Positions 7,378 through 15,620 of a stretch of DNA of 25,612 nucleotides are shown here, piece by piece. The notes under the pieces are model-generated. The model searched no databases and was not told the origin of the DNA. It saw nothing but the letters and a program-made list of their open reading frames with translations. The stretch is from positions 1 through 25,612 of the forward strand of contig CAZFQG010000079.1 in NCBI GenBank assembly GCA_964520785.1, given 5' to 3'. The DNA comes from CAZFQG01 sp964520785. Lineage in GTDB: Bacteria > Planctomycetota > Planctomycetia > Pirellulales > Thermoguttaceae. Positions within the stretch are counted from its first letter, which is position 1; the number at the start of each line of letters is the position of its first letter. The position numbers and the translations under genes are program-made.

Positions 7378-9564
7378 TTAAATTCGCGTGACGGCGTCGA
7401 AACGGCAAACCTCGAAACAGCGGCCGCACTTGATGCATTGGAGTTGGTCGATTTCGTGGGGACCGCGGCGTTCCCCCGCGATGCACGCCACGGGGCAGTT
7501 CCTCGCGCAGGCCGTGCAGCCGACGCACTTCTCCGGATCAATCTCGTATCGGACGAGCGCCGAACACTTCTTCGCGGGACACTTCCTGTCGACCACGTGG
7601 GCCAAGTACTCCTCGCGGAAGTACCGTAAGGTGCTGAGCACCGGATTCGGGGCTGCGCGGCCCAGCCCGCACAGCGACGACTTATGGACCAGGCTCGCCA
7701 GACGTTCCAGCTTGTCCAGGTCTTCGGGTTCGCCTTTGCCGCTGGTAATCCGCTCGAGAATCTCAAGCATCCGGTTGATGCCCTCGCGGCAAGGCGTACA
7801 CTTGCCGCACGACTCGTCCTGGGAAAAAGTGATAAAGAACTTGGCGATATCGACCATACAATCGTCCTCGTCGAGGACGATCATCCCACCGCTTCCCATG
7901 ATGGAACCAACCTTGCCGAGCGTGTCGAAGTCGATCGGCGTGTCGAGGTATTGCTCCGGGATGCAACCGCCGGCCGGCCCGCCGGTTTGAATCGCCTTGA
8001 GCCGCTTGTTGTGGGCGACGCCCCCCCCGATATCGAACACCAGCTCGCGGAGCGTCGTCCCTATCGGAACCTCGACCAGCCCGGTATGCCGCACCTTGCC
8101 GGCCAGGGCGAAGACCTTCGTCCCGCCGCTTCCCTCCGTACCAATCTGGCTGAACCACTCGGCGCCGTAGTTGATGATAGCCGGAATGTTCGCGAACGTT
8201 TCGACGTTATTGATAATCGTGGGACAGCCCCACAGCCCCTTTTCCGAGGGAAACGGCGGACGAATCCGGGGCTGGCCGCGTTCCCCCTCGATGGAATGAA
8301 TGAGGGCCGTTTCCTCGCCGCACACGAACGCGCCGGCACCGAGCCGCAGTTCGATGTCGAAACTGAAGCCGGAATCCAAGATATTCTCCCCCAAGAGGCC
8401 GCGCTGGCGGCATTGCGTGATCGCCGTTGTCAGCCGATCGATCGCCAGAGGATACTCGGCTCGGACGTAAACATATCCCTGCGTCGCGCCAATCGCGAAC
8501 CCTCCGATGATCATCCCTTCGATCACGTTGAAAGGATCGGATTCGAGCATGCTCCGGTCCATGAAGGCACCGGGGTCTCCTTCATCCGCGTTGCAGATGA
8601 GGTACTTGACGTCCCCGGCGGCCGCGGCTCCGAATCGCCACTTTTGGCCGGTGGAAAAACCGCCTCCGCCGCGGCCGCGGAGTTTTGACTCGGTCACCCT
8701 CGCGATGACCCAGTTCCGGTCATCCTTGCTCAACACGGTGGCCAGGGCCTGGAAACCGCGATAATAGAAATACTCGTCGATACTCTCCGGGTCCAACACC
8801 CCGTTGTGCCGCAACGCGATCCTGCTCTGACGGCTGAAGAACGACACGTCGCCGTAAAGCTCCAGGAACTTCCGGCCGATAGTCTTTCCCTTGACCGCCA
8901 ACCTCGCGATCACCCGCTTGCCCACCAGGTGCTCTCGGACGATCTCCTCGGCGTCTTCCTTCGACGCGATCCGATAAAGAACCTTGTCCGGCCGAACAAG
9001 GAGATGAAATCGAGGACTCGTATCGCCGAAACGGCAGGCCCCGAAGCAGCTTGCCTGCTCCAATTGCACGTCGCTCGCGGAGAACCCGTTCGCCTCGAGA
9101 GCGTCCTTCAAAGCCGTCACCAACTCGTCGCTCGACGCGTCGCGCCGGCACTGATCTCCGGAACAATACAGTAATTCCAGACGTGGGAGATGCTCCAGGG
9201 GGCCGTCGAGAACGCGGCTGAGTACCGGAGTACCGTGGACGACATGATTCGTGAATATCTCGTGGACCGCCTCGCGGTTGACCTTCTCGTACTTCACCGG
9301 CGGCTGCCCCGGTATGAAGACACCGACGATCGGCTCACGGCTGCACCGGCCGGTACAGCCGGTGCGGTGAAGAACGATGTCCGCGCGGCCCGACGCGGTC
9401 AGGTGTTTCTGGAATTCCTCGTACACCTCGCGCGAACCGGCCGCGTGTTCGCACGTAGCCGATCCGATCTGGATGCGAATCCTGTCAGGCTCACGGCGTT
9501 CGGTCATCACCTGGTGCGATTCGTCCGCCAACTTCTGGAATCGATAAAGTACCGAATTGGCCAC
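7378..9564 (-). CDS. hydB: NuoF-like NAD(P)H/FMN subunit of [FeFe] hydrogenase with duplicated N-terminal thioredoxin-like domains
   Basis: Flavoprotein subunit that exchanges electrons between NAD(P)H and the Fe-S chain of the hydrogenase. The 728-residue protein contains: a first thioredoxin-like domain (about 28-110) with only three obvious Cys (38, 70, 74); a second one (about 128-212) with a full set (Cys134, 139, 173, 177); the FMN/NAD domain (about 245-500) with RGRGGGGFSTGQKW at 296-309, NADEGDPGAFMDR and GAGAFVCGEETALIHSIEG; an SLBB region (about 490-560); an N3-type [4Fe-4S] site (Cys586, 589, 592, 632); and a C-terminal two-[4Fe-4S] ferredoxin (Cys680, 683, 686, 690; 710, 713, 716, 720) preceded by a CPAKKC pair. 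The start is GTG at 9564 with a textbook AAGGAG five bases upstream. It is the first gene of the operon. The layout matches HydB/HndC, with an HndB-like domain fused on. Bifurcation with ferredoxin is plausible but not shown. Confidence 0.93.
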   Translation of the reverse strand: MANSVLYRFQKLADESHQVMTERREPDRIRIQIGSATCEHAAGSREVYEEFQKHLTASGRADIVLHRTGCTGRCSREPIVGVFIPGQPPVKYEKVNREAVHEIFTNHVVHGTPVLSRVLDGPLEHLPRLELLYCSGDQCRRDASSDELVTALKDALEANGFSASDVQLEQASCFGACRFGDTSPRFHLLVRPDKVLYRIASKEDAEEIVREHLVGKRVIARLAVKGKTIGRKFLELYGDVSFFSRQSRIALRHNGVLDPESIDEYFYYRGFQALATVLSKDDRNWVIARVTESKLRGRGGGGFSTGQKWRFGAAAAGDVKYLICNADEGDPGAFMDRSMLESDPFNVIEGMIIGGFAIGATQGYVYVRAEYPLAIDRLTTAITQCRQRGLLGENILDSGFSFDIELRLGAGAFVCGEETALIHSIEGERGQPRIRPPFPSEKGLWGCPTIINNVETFANIPAIINYGAEWFSQIGTEGSGGTKVFALAGKVRHTGLVEVPIGTTLRELVFDIGGGVAHNKRLKAIQTGGPAGGCIPEQYLDTPIDFDTLGKVGSIMGSGGMIVLDEDDCMVDIAKFFITFSQDESCGKCTPCREGINRMLEILERITSGKGEPEDLDKLERLASLVHKSSLCGLGRAAPNPVLSTLRYFREEYLAHVVDRKCPAKKCSALVRYEIDPEKCVGCTACARNCPVACIAGERRGPHEIDQLQCIKCGRCFEVCRFDAVTRI

Positions 9565-10033
9565 CTTGGCTCCTTAAACTCGATCTACGACGATGTAATA
9601 GTTGATATTTCTTTTCCCATTGTCCGAGGACCGCTCCGCGCCCCTTTTCGCGGACGGATATCCATATCGGCGAGATACCCCGTGTAAGGATACCACGCCC
9701 ACCGTGGGCGGCTCGACAATCCGCGGTCAGCGGTCCTCCCACACGAATGATGCACGATGGACCCGGTAACGAAAGACCGCGACAGGCGTTTTGCGAAAGA
9801 GACGGACCAAGATCGTCGCCACTATGATCTGGGGCGCCGGGGATGAAGGATCATAGCGCCGAAAGGTTGACTCAAATGGACATTTATCGTCTCTAATACG
9901 TTCTACGTAATCGACTTCAAGAGAAAACGCTTATTTTATTCGCTTGAGTGAATTCGGGTAGCCCCCCCAACGGTTTTTTGCGGCAATGCATCAAAGTAGA
10001 TGAGGATACACCAGTCCATCGGGGAAAGTACGA
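9565..10033. other. Intergenic region, no gene recognised
   Basis: About 470 bp between the hydrogenase operon start and the end of the SBF-like transporter gene, both on the minus strand. It must carry the hydrogenase promoter, but I see no convincing -35/-10 pair. It holds a 15-bp perfect palindrome (9696-9710, CGCCCAC and GTGGGCG around one base) 132 bp upstream of the hydB start, and an 8-bp inverted repeat (9822-9829 with 9849-9856); both are short enough to be chance. No ORF here looks like a protein. Confidence 0.5.
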
Positions 10034-11143
10034 TCAGCCCTGTATGGGGGAACTCTGGTCTGTAACTCCCTCTTTCGCGGAACCATAGAAACGGTCGATT
10101 AACCCGGCCGCCACATGTTGGATCAGATTATAAACGATCACCGGCATCATCACGATTTCGCGGTGGGGCATTGCGGTCGCGATGAGAACCAAACCCGCCC
10201 CATTGTTCCGCATTCCAACCCCCAAAAGAAGTGATACCCGACTCTCTCGATCCAAACGACCGATCCGGGCCAAGAGCGCGGCACTCGCGAAGTTCACTCC
10301 GCAGAGTAAGGCTGAGAGCAAGAGAACAAGAAGGAGGACTCCCCTTTCACGCTGCAGAAGAATGGTGGGAAGCGAAAGAGAAGCGTTCGAATAATTCAGA
10401 ATCAGCAAGAGCAATGGATTCACGCTTCGAATGCCCCCGAGAACGCGAGCCGCAGGTTTCTCCGTCGAAATCGCGCGAAACAGAATCCCCACTAAGACGG
10501 GGACAATCACCCAGAACAAGAGGAACAACACCGCTTCTTGGGCCACGGAACCATCAAATGCAAGGGAGTCGTTCCCGATTAAGCTCGCCAAAAAATCCAG
10601 GACGAACGCCACCGTGACCGGACTTAGCAACGTCGAGAGAAGCGTAAACGCGACGCTCAGCAGTAAAAACCCCCCGGCTTTCATCGCCCAACCGACTGAC
10701 GAACCGGCGACCGGCATCGCGGCGACCACACCCAGCCCAATCAGCACGCAGTGGAACACCTCCCGGTTCGCGGGCGGCACCGGAAGAGCACCGATTAGGG
10801 CGATCAACGCCACCGGGGCCGCCACTGCGCAGATGATACCCCCCGCAAGAATGGGCAGAATAGGGCGCGGATCGGAAAACCGGCCCAACCGAATGCCGTA
10901 TCCCGCTCCGAACAGAAGAAATGCCAGGAGTAACTTCAAGACGATCCCACTAAGGCCGAAAATCCCATTTATAGGGGGGCTATAACACCGAATCCATAGC
11001 CCAAGTTGAGGGAAAATCGCACCCAACACGTAGGCGAACATGAGCCACCAAAGGAAGTGCCCCTTCAGCAATTTGGTGATCTTGAGATTCAGGGCCGCTA
11101 CGGCTTTCATCACTTGGGTCGGTTCAGCGGGGCAAAAACTCAT
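10034..11143 (-). CDS. Bile acid:sodium symporter (SBF/BASS)-like membrane transporter
   Basis: Polytopic membrane protein of about 369 residues with some nine to ten hydrophobic segments. The C-terminal block LGVGMRNNGAGLVLIA (307-322) and the first-half block AAMPVAGSSVGWAMKAGG (141-158) resemble the paired unwound-helix motifs of the SBF/BASS fold, which moves organic anions with Na+. The frame is open as far as 11491, but the extra N-terminal 116 residues are hydrophilic and have no family character, so a start at 11143 (MSFCPAEP) is proposed. Met12 (11110) is also possible, and neither has a good ribosome binding site. The gene stands alone, with long intergenic stretches on both sides. 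The substrate is unknown; divergent members of this family are often annotated only as Na+-dependent transporters. Confidence 0.75.
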   Translation of the reverse strand: MSFCPAEPTQVMKAVAALNLKITKLLKGHFLWWLMFAYVLGAIFPQLGLWIRCYSPPINGIFGLSGIVLKLLLAFLLFGAGYGIRLGRFSDPRPILPILAGGIICAVAAPVALIALIGALPVPPANREVFHCVLIGLGVVAAMPVAGSSVGWAMKAGGFLLLSVAFTLLSTLLSPVTVAFVLDFLASLIGNDSLAFDGSVAQEAVLFLLFWVIVPVLVGILFRAISTEKPAARVLGGIRSVNPLLLLILNYSNASLSLPTILLQRERGVLLLVLLLSALLCGVNFASAALLARIGRLDRESRVSLLLGVGMRNNGAGLVLIATAMPHREIVMMPVIVYNLIQHVAAGLIDRFYGSAKEGVTDQSSPIQG

Positions 11144-11727
11144 CGCGAGACAGCGCTCTATTCTACAATCAGACTCATGAAATACCCCCAGGGGCCTACC
11201 CCTATCATTGGAAAGGGGGACTATCTCGCGACAGAATTCGGCCGTTTTTGTCGACAATCCGGCGATGCGGATCGCGGCTTGCTGGCTTGAGAACGCCGTG
11301 GGCCATAGGAGGCTCCGCTTGGGTCGACGAGAACCGCTCCTCTTCTTGGCTCCTAACGCGGTCCAAGCGAAGATACAATAGTGTCCTTGGATCACGGGTT
11401 CTCGCAAGACTGCCATTTTGGCAGTTTTCCGCCGGAATAGACTGACCTGCCGCGACTTTGCACACAGCATTCGTGTCCACGGCCCGCTCATTCGACGCTC
11501 GGCCCGGGGCAGTCATGAGCTATTCTAGGGAGAAGGGTTACAAGCGGATTGCACCTGTTTGTCACGAACCCAACGGGAATATGCCCGGCAGAATCATCGG
11601 CCGCGCTTCGGTCCGAACTCAATAGCTCATTGATGCCCAAACAGACACTGCGGATGTTTTACCTGGAAAAACGCTTCTCAGGGCACGCTATTTGCTGGAT
11701 ACGATGGCTGAAAAGGTTGGAACTGCC
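11144..11727. other. Intergenic region between divergent transporter and response regulator
   Basis: About 580 bp with no recognisable gene. The part nearest the transporter contains two TACCCC copies at 11183-11188 and 11197-11202 (14-bp spacing) in the setting of a G/C run, about 40-60 bp upstream of the proposed transporter start on the minus strand. No clear sigma70 promoter was found in either direction. The frame of the transporter stays open through much of it, so a longer N terminus cannot be wholly excluded. Confidence 0.4.
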
Positions 11728-12120
11728 ATGATCTGGAACCGTCCCTCGATCTTGATCACCGATGACGACGCCGCGTTTCGAGAGGCGCTGAGGGAACTGT
11801 TCGTGCCTCGCGGCTTCCGGACGATTCTGGCGGGAGACGGAGAGGAGGCTCTCAAGGTAGTCCATCAGAGGGAGGTACACATCGTCCTCATGGACATGCA
11901 TATGCCGAAACTTACGGGGCTGGACACATTGCGTCTGCTGAAGCGATTTCGGACGATACTGCCGTGTATTCTGCTATCCGCGAACCTGGACGAAGGAATC
12001 GTTGAGCAGGCGAAGCGGGAACACGCTTTCTCCGTCTTATCCAAACCGATTACTTCCAGGCAAATCACGTCGGCCGTAACGGATGCACTGAAGCAGACTT
12101 ACAATTGGCACGCTTCTTGA
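11728..12120 (+). CDS. Single-domain response regulator (CheY-like receiver)
   Basis: Phosphoacceptor receiver domain with no output domain, 130 residues. The acidic pocket is Asp12-Asp13-Asp14 (ITDDD), the phosphorylated Asp is Asp56 (LMDMHMP), the switch Ser is Ser84 (LLSAN), and the conserved Lys is Lys106 (LSKPI). All are in the right places, so it should be phosphorylatable. ATG at 11728 places the first strand at the usual distance from the N terminus and has a purine-rich stretch (AAGGTTGGAA) upstream. ATG at 11704 would add eight residues. There is no histidine kinase in the window, so its partner is unknown, and output must be through protein-protein contact. It is convergent with the TIM-barrel gene. 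Confidence 0.88.
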   Translation: MIWNRPSILITDDDAAFREALRELFVPRGFRTILAGDGEEALKVVHQREVHIVLMDMHMPKLTGLDTLRLLKRFRTILPCILLSANLDEGIVEQAKREHAFSVLSKPITSRQITSAVTDALKQTYNWHAS

Positions 12121-12141
12121 CGCCGAAATGGGCGGACAATG

Positions 12142-13038
12142 TCAAGCCGCGGCCCACTGTTCCTTGAGGAACTGCATTGACTTGGGGACTTCCACGTTGC
12201 GGTCTCCGCGACAACCGCATTCAAAGCTACAGAATTTGTCGTAGCCGATCATCTTCAGCCCCCGGAATCCGTCCGTAAAGTCTCCGCCGTCCTGACCCGG
12301 AAGGATCCGGTTGGTGGACCGTGACCCAAGATGCACGTGCTGAAGGTACTTTCCGCCGGAGATAAACGCCCCCATGTCGCTCGTCTCTTCGAACGTCATG
12401 TGGTAGAAATCCCCCATCATCCGCACGCCTTCGCTTTCGCAGTCGCGGCAGATGGAGGCGGCGTCAGCGAGTTGGCGGAGGAAGAACGCCTCGCGCCGAT
12501 TAAGTGGTTCGAGGATCAGAGTGGTGTTGTTCGCGACCGCGATCTCACCGAGCTTCGGCAGGGCATCAACTAGAATACTGCGAATTTCTCGATTACACAA
12601 CTCTGTCTGCCCGTTAAAAGCCGGAACGTAGACAACCCCCACGGAAGCGAGCGCGCCTGCCGCCTCCAATGCCTGTTTGACCCTCTCAAAACTGCCCGGT
12701 CGCTTCGCCGGGTCCTCCGACACCAAATCGCCGTTGTCCGATCCCCAGCAAATCGCCGCCATCTTCAGACCGGAATTATCAATGGCTTTCTGATATTTTT
12801 CGACATTATCGACCGCATCCCGGTACAATTCAACGGCTTCAAACTCCCATTTTTTCATATTATCGAGTTTTTCTTCCAGGCTCTCGCCAGGAATCACTCC
12901 CAACTGGCTGCACAGCCGTAGTGCCGCCGTACCCTTCCTGGTCTCGTCTTTCTCTGTCTCGGAGCCTTGCGTCACGACCTTCGTCCCCAATGCCGCAATC
13001 GTTGCGGCGGAGCCGGCTAGAAATCCCCGTCGGTTCAT
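12142..13038 (-). CDS. Tat-exported TIM-barrel sugar isomerase/epimerase-like protein
   Basis: AP-endonuclease-2-type (xylose isomerase-like) TIM barrel, a family that includes hydroxypyruvate isomerase and 3-dehydroshikimate or inosose enzymes. The 298-residue product has a Tat-type leader: MNRRGFLAGS then a hydrophobic stretch to about residue 22. Probable metal ligands are Glu177 (LILEPLNR), Asp210 and His213 (GDFYHM), His236 (HVHLG) and Glu273 (FECGC), the usual Glu/Asp/His/Glu set, so it is probably an active metalloenzyme. Start at 13038 rather than the open-frame 13131 because the twin-Arg leader begins there, with AAAGGGA upstream. Planctomycetes carry many exported proteins of this kind. 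The substrate cannot be told. Confidence 0.85.
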   Translation of the reverse strand: MNRRGFLAGSAATIAALGTKVVTQGSETEKDETRKGTAALRLCSQLGVIPGESLEEKLDNMKKWEFEAVELYRDAVDNVEKYQKAIDNSGLKMAAICWGSDNGDLVSEDPAKRPGSFERVKQALEAAGALASVGVVYVPAFNGQTELCNREIRSILVDALPKLGEIAVANNTTLILEPLNRREAFFLRQLADAASICRDCESEGVRMMGDFYHMTFEETSDMGAFISGGKYLQHVHLGSRSTNRILPGQDGGDFTDGFRGLKMIGYDKFCSFECGCRGDRNVEVPKSMQFLKEQWAAA

Positions 13039-13229
13039 CTCATGTTCCCTTTCGCTGGTGAACGAATTCGCTGATAATACTGACCAATACTTGATAGGCG
13101 GCGAGCCGCGACGGAACTGAATCCAGCGCATTCTTCACTCATACCGCACAAATAACCGCAAACTTCCGATCAATTCAGTGTAAGACTTTTTAACCGGGTG
13201 GGCAAGTTGTCCCCGTTGGCTTTCCTGAC

Positions 13230-13910
13230 ATGGAAATCGAACAAGCTGAAGTCATATTGAACACAATCACCGTCGGAGCCGGAGCGCTTTGGCTCGCGGG
13301 CACGTGGTTTGTGGTGCGTTCGGGACAAATCGGGAAGGTCCGCGTACCGCCGGAACCGCAGCCGCTTCGGGTCCACGACGCCACCGTTCCGCGGGCGGTC
13401 TTCGGGACGGACGACATCGAGGGAATCCCCGCCGAGAACCAGTCGAAGGCCCTGTCCGCTCTGGCAACCGGCGTCGGCCACGACTTGGGAACGCTCAGAA
13501 TCGTGGAACAGACGCCCGGCTATCTCTGTTTCGAATCGGCCGGGTCCGGCTCGTTGCGAACGGGCGGGCTCCCCCGGTTCGGTAAAGGTGAGATCTGGTT
13601 TTCAATGCAGACCGGCGGAAACACGCACGTCGACTATGCCGTGGAGTTGAAGACCGGCGGCGGCCTCCTAGGCTGGGCGAGAGTGATGAACGTCGTGGGA
13701 CTTGCCGCGATCGTGACGGGTTACCTCGCGGTCTCGAAATGGATTATCCCGGACCATGCACTTCGCCCTCAGGTTTTTCAGATGGCTCAGACAGTCCATC
13801 TTCTGTGGCCGCCCTTCCTGTTGGGTGCCTTATATCGTCATCAGTATACTCAGATCGCCGGGCGGATCGCGACGTTTGTCCACAATCTACCCTACCTAAG
13901 CGGGACATGA
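13230..13910 (+). CDS. Membrane protein of unknown function
   Basis: I do not recognise this 226-residue protein. It has one hydrophobic segment near the N terminus (about 10-28), a central soluble region (about 30-145) that is rich in Gly and has no motif I know, and two hydrophobic segments near the C terminus (about 147-166 and 178-196, containing HLLWPPFLLGALYR). The start is ATG at 13230, without a clear ribosome binding site, so it is tentative. Its stop is 4 bp from the TTG start of aat on the same strand, so the two are probably co-transcribed. Unbroken frame and amino acid composition support a real gene. Neighbour aat suggests no specific role. Confidence 0.7.
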   Translation: MEIEQAEVILNTITVGAGALWLAGTWFVVRSGQIGKVRVPPEPQPLRVHDATVPRAVFGTDDIEGIPAENQSKALSALATGVGHDLGTLRIVEQTPGYLCFESAGSGSLRTGGLPRFGKGEIWFSMQTGGNTHVDYAVELKTGGGLLGWARVMNVVGLAAIVTGYLAVSKWIIPDHALRPQVFQMAQTVHLLWPPFLLGALYRHQYTQIAGRIATFVHNLPYLSGT

Positions 13911-13914
13911 CACC

Positions 13915-14601
13915 TTGGCCGGCATCTTGCCCCCTTCTCGCTTCTTTCCTCCCGCCGAATCCGCCGATCCTCAAGGGTTTCTTGGGGCGGGCGGCCGGTT
14001 GTCACCCGAATGGCTGCTCGATGCGTACCGTCACGGGATATTTCCTTGGCCGGTGGGAGATATCGACAACCCACCTCTTTGGTGGTCTCCCGATCCGCGT
14101 GGCATCCTCGAGTTGGATGCCATGCACGTATCGAGTCGCCTCCGCCGTACCTGTCATAGCGGGAGATTCCGGCTCACGAGCGATCTTGACTTTCATGGGG
14201 TGATTCAGGGTTGCGCAACCGGACCGGGCAGGCAGGGCGAAACGTGGATTACCGCTTTGATGATTGAAGCCTATACTCGGATGTTCGAGCTGGGACATGC
14301 CCATAGCATCGAGGTGTGGCACGAAGGGGGGCTCGCCGGCGGTGTTTACGGACTGGCGATCGACGGGCTGTTCGCCGCCGAATCGATGTTCTACCGCGTC
14401 CGGGACGCCTCGAAGGTCGCCCTGGTCCGGTTGGTCGCGCATCTGCGAATGCGCAAGTATCGTTTACTGGATATTCAGCAGTTGACCCCCCACACCGCGA
14501 GGATGGGGGCGATTGAGATTCCCCGACGCGAGTACCTGCGGCGCCTGGCAGAGGCGCTGAGCGTGAAAACAACATTTGGAGACATCCTTGAAACCGAATG
14601 A
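13915..14601 (+). CDS. aat: Leucyl/phenylalanyl-tRNA--protein transferase
   Basis: Moves Leu or Phe from its aminoacyl-tRNA to proteins with N-terminal Lys or Arg, marking them for ClpS/ClpAP degradation in the bacterial N-end rule; cytoplasmic. The 228-residue protein has FPPAE, GGRLSPEWLLDAYRHGIFPW (26-45), WWSPDPRG (56-63), TWIT (110-113), GHAHSIEVW (127-135), GGVYGLAIDGLFAAESMFYR (142-161), ASKVAL (165-170) and the end block MGAIEIPRREYL (197-208), all typical. The start is TTG at 13915, fitting the family N terminus; its ribosome binding site is weak, which suggests coupling to the upstream membrane protein gene. The 3' end overlaps the next gene by 14 bp. ClpS and ClpA are not in the window. 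Confidence 0.95.
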   Translation: MAGILPPSRFFPPAESADPQGFLGAGGRLSPEWLLDAYRHGIFPWPVGDIDNPPLWWSPDPRGILELDAMHVSSRLRRTCHSGRFRLTSDLDFHGVIQGCATGPGRQGETWITALMIEAYTRMFELGHAHSIEVWHEGGLAGGVYGLAIDGLFAAESMFYRVRDASKVALVRLVAHLRMRKYRLLDIQQLTPHTARMGAIEIPRREYLRRLAEALSVKTTFGDILETE

Positions 14602-15610
14602 GGAAGGATTCCGCGGCTCCACCAACCGAAGCGGCATCGGCGCGAACCGTCGTCCGGTCGGCGACCATCTCGTGTTGGGAACGCTGTTCTGCCTCGCCTC
14701 GGCATGCGCATACTCACTCACGCAGGCGGTGCTGCGGTCTCTCTCCGTCCACTGCGACGGCATCCTGGTACTGTTCGTCAAAGAGACCGTGACCGTGTTA
14801 TTAGTCGGACCGTGGATCATCCAGGCCGGCTTCCGCGACCGGTCGGTTTTCCCACGAGGAAAAACGTTTTGGATTCTCGTCGGCGTCAGTCTTGGTGTGC
14901 AATGGATCGCGAATCTCGTCATGCTATGGGCGCTGGGCGTAATCGGGCTTGCCGTTACGGTTCCCATCATGCTCGGAACGAATCTGACATCGAGTGCCGT
15001 ATTCGGTTGGATGTTCTTAAAGGAAAACGTGACCAAACGGACCGTTGCGGTCATGGTACTGATCGTTTGCGCTATCGCGATTCTTAGTATCGGCGGCGCC
15101 CAGGTTCGCGGCGAATTGTCCGAAATTGACCTCGCGGGACGCTCACTTTTTCGCGTGTTGCTCGCCGTCCTGGGAACCTGCCTGGCCGGTGTCATCTTCG
15201 GACTCTTCGCGGTGACCATCCGGGTTAACGTCCGCGAAACGGTCCCGCCGTTCGTCTTGGTCTCGTTCGTCACGGGCGTAGGAACCGTCACCTTCGGACC
15301 GGCATGCCTTCTTTGGCTGGGGATCGGCGCGATGCGCGAGGTTCCGCTCGCCGATTACCGAATGATGCTTCTCGCGGGACTTACCAATTTCGTCGGGTTC
15401 GTGATGATTACGAAGGGTCTGCAGATGACGCCGGTCGTCCGCGCCAACGTCATCAACGCCTCCCAAACGGCCTTCGCGGCCATCCTCGGTTTTCTCATTT
15501 TCAACGAACCTCCGACCCCCACGATCATCACCGGTGTCGCGCTAACGGCCCTCGGCATGATCCTCATCAGCCGGCCGGTAAAAAAGGAAGAGGTGATCGG
15601 AGAAATCTGA
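14588..15610 (+). CDS. EamA-family (drug/metabolite transporter) permease
   Basis: Ten-helix membrane carrier with two EamA repeats, about 340 residues. The first repeat runs about 30-160, the second about 185-330. The 'P-IMLGTNLTSSAVFGWMFLKENV' and 'VINASQTAFAAILGFLIFNEPP' blocks are the equivalent positions of the two repeats and carry the family's conserved E-(N/P) turn. Substrates of this superfamily vary widely (amino acids, nucleotides, metabolites), and nothing here narrows it. TTG at 14588 is proposed because GGAG lies six bases upstream; the more distal TTG at 14576 has none. It overlaps aat by 14 bp and so is translationally linked to it. A hydrophilic N-terminal tail of about 25 residues precedes the first helix. 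Confidence 0.87.
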   Translation: MKPNEEGFRGSTNRSGIGANRRPVGDHLVLGTLFCLASACAYSLTQAVLRSLSVHCDGILVLFVKETVTVLLVGPWIIQAGFRDRSVFPRGKTFWILVGVSLGVQWIANLVMLWALGVIGLAVTVPIMLGTNLTSSAVFGWMFLKENVTKRTVAVMVLIVCAIAILSIGGAQVRGELSEIDLAGRSLFRVLLAVLGTCLAGVIFGLFAVTIRVNVRETVPPFVLVSFVTGVGTVTFGPACLLWLGIGAMREVPLADYRMMLLAGLTNFVGFVMITKGLQMTPVVRANVINASQTAFAAILGFLIFNEPPTPTIITGVALTALGMILISRPVKKEEVIGEI

Positions 15611-15620
15611 GGGACCGCCG

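Noticed and set aside
7684..8688. 334-codon frame on the plus strand opposite hydB
   Set aside because: Antisense shadow of the NuoF-like gene, with no family features.
9696..9710. 15-bp palindrome upstream of the hydrogenase operon as an operator
   Set aside because: Seven-base arms around one base are expected about once or twice by chance in a window of this size, and it does not match a redox-regulator site I know (for example Rex).
9822..9856. Inverted repeat CTATGATC/GATCATAG as a terminator or operator
   Set aside because: Eight-base arms with a 19-base loop and no T run; several such pairs are expected by chance.
11144..11491. Long N-terminal extension of the SBF-like transporter
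   Set aside because: The open frame gives a basic, low-complexity sequence without family similarity or membrane segments, and no ribosome binding site was seen at 11491.
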